NCBI GenBank assembly: GCA_029098085.1
Contig: JAQXNQ010000090.1
Span: 1 to 5,981, forward strand
Length of the DNA stretch: 5,981 nt
Direction of reading: 5' to 3'
DNA from: Oscillospiraceae bacterium
GTDB taxonomy: Bacteria; Bacillota; Clostridia; Oscillospirales; Ruminococcaceae
Each line of letters opens with the position of its first letter. Position 1 is the stretch's first letter. The translations under genes were made by a program, and so were the position numbers. The notes below the pieces were generated by a model. It made no database searches. It saw only the letters and a program-made list of their open reading frames with translations, and had not been told where the DNA came from. Of this stretch, positions 5,089 to 5,981 are shown one piece after another.

Positions 5089-5517
5089 ATGCTCAACATT
5101 GACAGCATTCAGAGCGGCATCGTCATCGACCACATCAAGGCCGGTACCGGCATGCAGCTGTACAACCTTCTGAACCTGGGCGAGCTGGACTGCTGCGTGG
5201 CCCTGATTAAAAACGCCCGCAGCGAGAAGTACGGCCGCAAGGACATCATCAAAATCGAAGGGGACATCGAGGAGGAGCTGGCGCCCGACCTGGAGATCCT
5301 GGGCTATCTGGATCCCAACATCACCATCTGCTTCATCCGCGGGGGCCGCATTGCCGAAAAGAAGCAGCTGACCCTGCCCAAAAAGCTGAAGAACGTCATC
5401 CGCTGCAAGAATCCCCGCTGCATCTGCTCCATCGAGGAGGAGATCGACCACATTTTCGACCTGAGTGAAAACGGCCGCTACCGCTGCCGGTACTGCGAAC
5501 AGGAGTTCCACGCCTGA
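5089..5517 (+). CDS. pyrI: Aspartate carbamoyltransferase regulatory subunit PyrI
   Basis: This is a 142-residue regulatory chain (E. coli 153) that binds CTP (inhibitor) or ATP (activator) and links catalytic trimers. The N-terminal allosteric domain begins with IDSIQSGIVIDHIKAG, where D14-H15 correspond to the nucleotide-contacting Asp-His of the E. coli protein. GRKDIIKIEG (49-58) carries the conserved lysine region. The C-terminal zinc domain has C106-x4-C111 and C133-x2-C136, the four structural ligands. An additional cysteine, C113, follows in CIC. GGGAGG at 5076-5081, just after the pyrB stop codon, gives a seven-base spacing to this ATG. Its presence implies allosteric feedback control of the enzyme rather than an unregulated PyrB trimer. 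Confidence 0.96.
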   Translation: MLNIDSIQSGIVIDHIKAGTGMQLYNLLNLGELDCCVALIKNARSEKYGRKDIIKIEGDIEEELAPDLEILGYLDPNITICFIRGGRIAEKKQLTLPKKLKNVIRCKNPRCICSIEEEIDHIFDLSENGRYRCRYCEQEFHA

Positions 5518-5531
5518 AAACGCCGGTTTCC

Positions 5532-5570
5532 CGCAGAGTCCTGCCCGGGGCTCCGGTTCGGGGGACTGCG
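5532..5570 (+). repeat. Interrupted hairpin after pyrI
   Basis: CGCA (5532-5535), GTCC (5538-5541) and CCCG (5544-5547) pair in order with TGCG (5567-5570), GGAC (5563-5566) and CGGG (5559-5562). This gives 12 pairs with two-base bulges on the left arm and an 11-base loop. No U-tract follows (TGTCTGTG), so it is at best a weak or factor-dependent terminator. Read-through into the next gene remains possible, since the 86-base gap shows no obvious promoter. Confidence 0.5.
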
Positions 5571-5603
5571 TGTCTGTGAAGCCGGCCGGGAGGAGGGAGC
5601 CGC

Positions 5604-5981
5604 TTGTTTGATTTGTTCACCGCAGCCGTTCTGATGACGGTGCTGTTTCTGGCCATCACCATGGCGGACATCCTGACCAGCAGGCTGATCACCCGGCAGA
5701 CCCGGAAAAAGGCGCTGGTCACCTGCCTGCTGATCCTGCTGTCGACCCTGGGCGAGTATATCGGCGTGGCGACCAACGGCGCGGATCCTTCCCTGATTCC
5801 GCTGCACCGGGCGGCCAAGCTGGTGGAATTTACCCTGGCGCCGGCCATCGGCGTGGCAGTGGCAGCTGCCTACGGGGATGCAGCGCACCTTCGGGCCGCT
5901 GCTTTGCTGACCGCCGCCCATGGCTTGTTTCAGTGCATCGCCCTGCCTTTCGGCGGCGTGTTCCGGGTGGACGCCGGGAAT
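5604..5981 (+). CDS. Multi-pass membrane protein, N-terminal part (runs off the window); possible sensor of a signalling protein
   Basis: The start is a TTG placed seven bases after AGGAGG (5591-5596). An in-frame stop at 5577-5579 rules out longer starts, and the first in-frame ATG (5634) has no ribosome site. The visible 126 residues contain four hydrophobic segments: about 4-22, 36-58, 72-90 and 95-118. A basic stretch, RQTRKK (31-36), lies between the first two, fitting an inner-membrane protein. The pattern around HRAAKLVEFTLAPAIGVAV and a later GGVFRVDAGN recalls N-terminal membrane sensor regions of clostridial GGDEF-type proteins, from memory of family style only. The output domain is outside the window, so the function is unassigned. 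It could be co-transcribed with pyrBI but shows no link to pyrimidine metabolism. Confidence 0.75.
   Translation, partial: MFDLFTAAVLMTVLFLAITMADILTSRLITRQTRKKALVTCLLILLSTLGEYIGVATNGADPSLIPLHRAAKLVEFTLAPAIGVAVAAAYGDAAHLRAAALLTAAHGLFQCIALPFGGVFRVDAGN

Overview
The window comes from a GC-rich, low-redundancy bacterial chromosome with strong AGGAGG-type ribosome binding sites and third positions biased to G/C. The gene content (trigger factor, ClpP, ClpX, and a two-subunit aspartate carbamoyltransferase PyrB-PyrI with a clostridial-style start to ClpP) suggests a high-GC member of the Clostridia, most likely Oscillospirales (Oscillospiraceae/Ruminococcaceae). This placement is an inference from protein style and gene order; no rRNA or other marker gene is present to confirm it. 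All recognised genes lie on the + strand.

Layout. Positions 2-100 look like the last codons of an upstream gene of unknown identity. A spacer (101-286) carries a good extended -10 promoter. Then come tig (287-1600), clpP (1745-2326) and clpX (2373-3653), a classic protein-quality-control cluster: trigger factor receives nascent chains at the ribosome exit, and ClpX unfolds tagged or damaged proteins and feeds them into the ClpP proteolytic chamber. Strong inverted repeats sit in the tig-clpP and clpP-clpX spacers, and a terminator-like hairpin follows clpX at about 3659-3690.

Positions 3654-4157 form a 504-base spacer with no credible gene. It is unusually dense in perfect or near-perfect inverted repeats: two TTTGT...ACAAA palindromes, an interrupted TTGGCAA/TTGCCAA repeat, a chain of alternating GGGGC/GCCCC arms, a pair of adjacent hairpins sharing a CGCTTGCG centre, and a 9-bp stem near 3965. 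This is the least explained part of the window. It resembles an intergenic palindromic repeat cluster (REP-like), but a small structured RNA cannot be excluded.

A clear sigma-A promoter at 4089-4117 with a very short leader then drives pyrB (4158-5075) and pyrI (5089-5517), the catalytic and regulatory subunits of allosteric aspartate carbamoyltransferase, the committed step of pyrimidine synthesis. No PyrR-type attenuator fits in the leader, so control probably acts mainly through CTP/ATP binding to PyrI, possibly with other unseen regulation. After a hairpin-bearing spacer, a TTG-initiated gene (5604 to the window end) encodes the N-terminus of a multi-pass membrane protein. It resembles the membrane sensor portion of some clostridial signalling proteins, but its output domain lies outside the window.

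No mobile element, CRISPR array, tRNA or rRNA was seen. Apart from the palindrome-rich spacer, the content is ordinary core metabolism and proteostasis.
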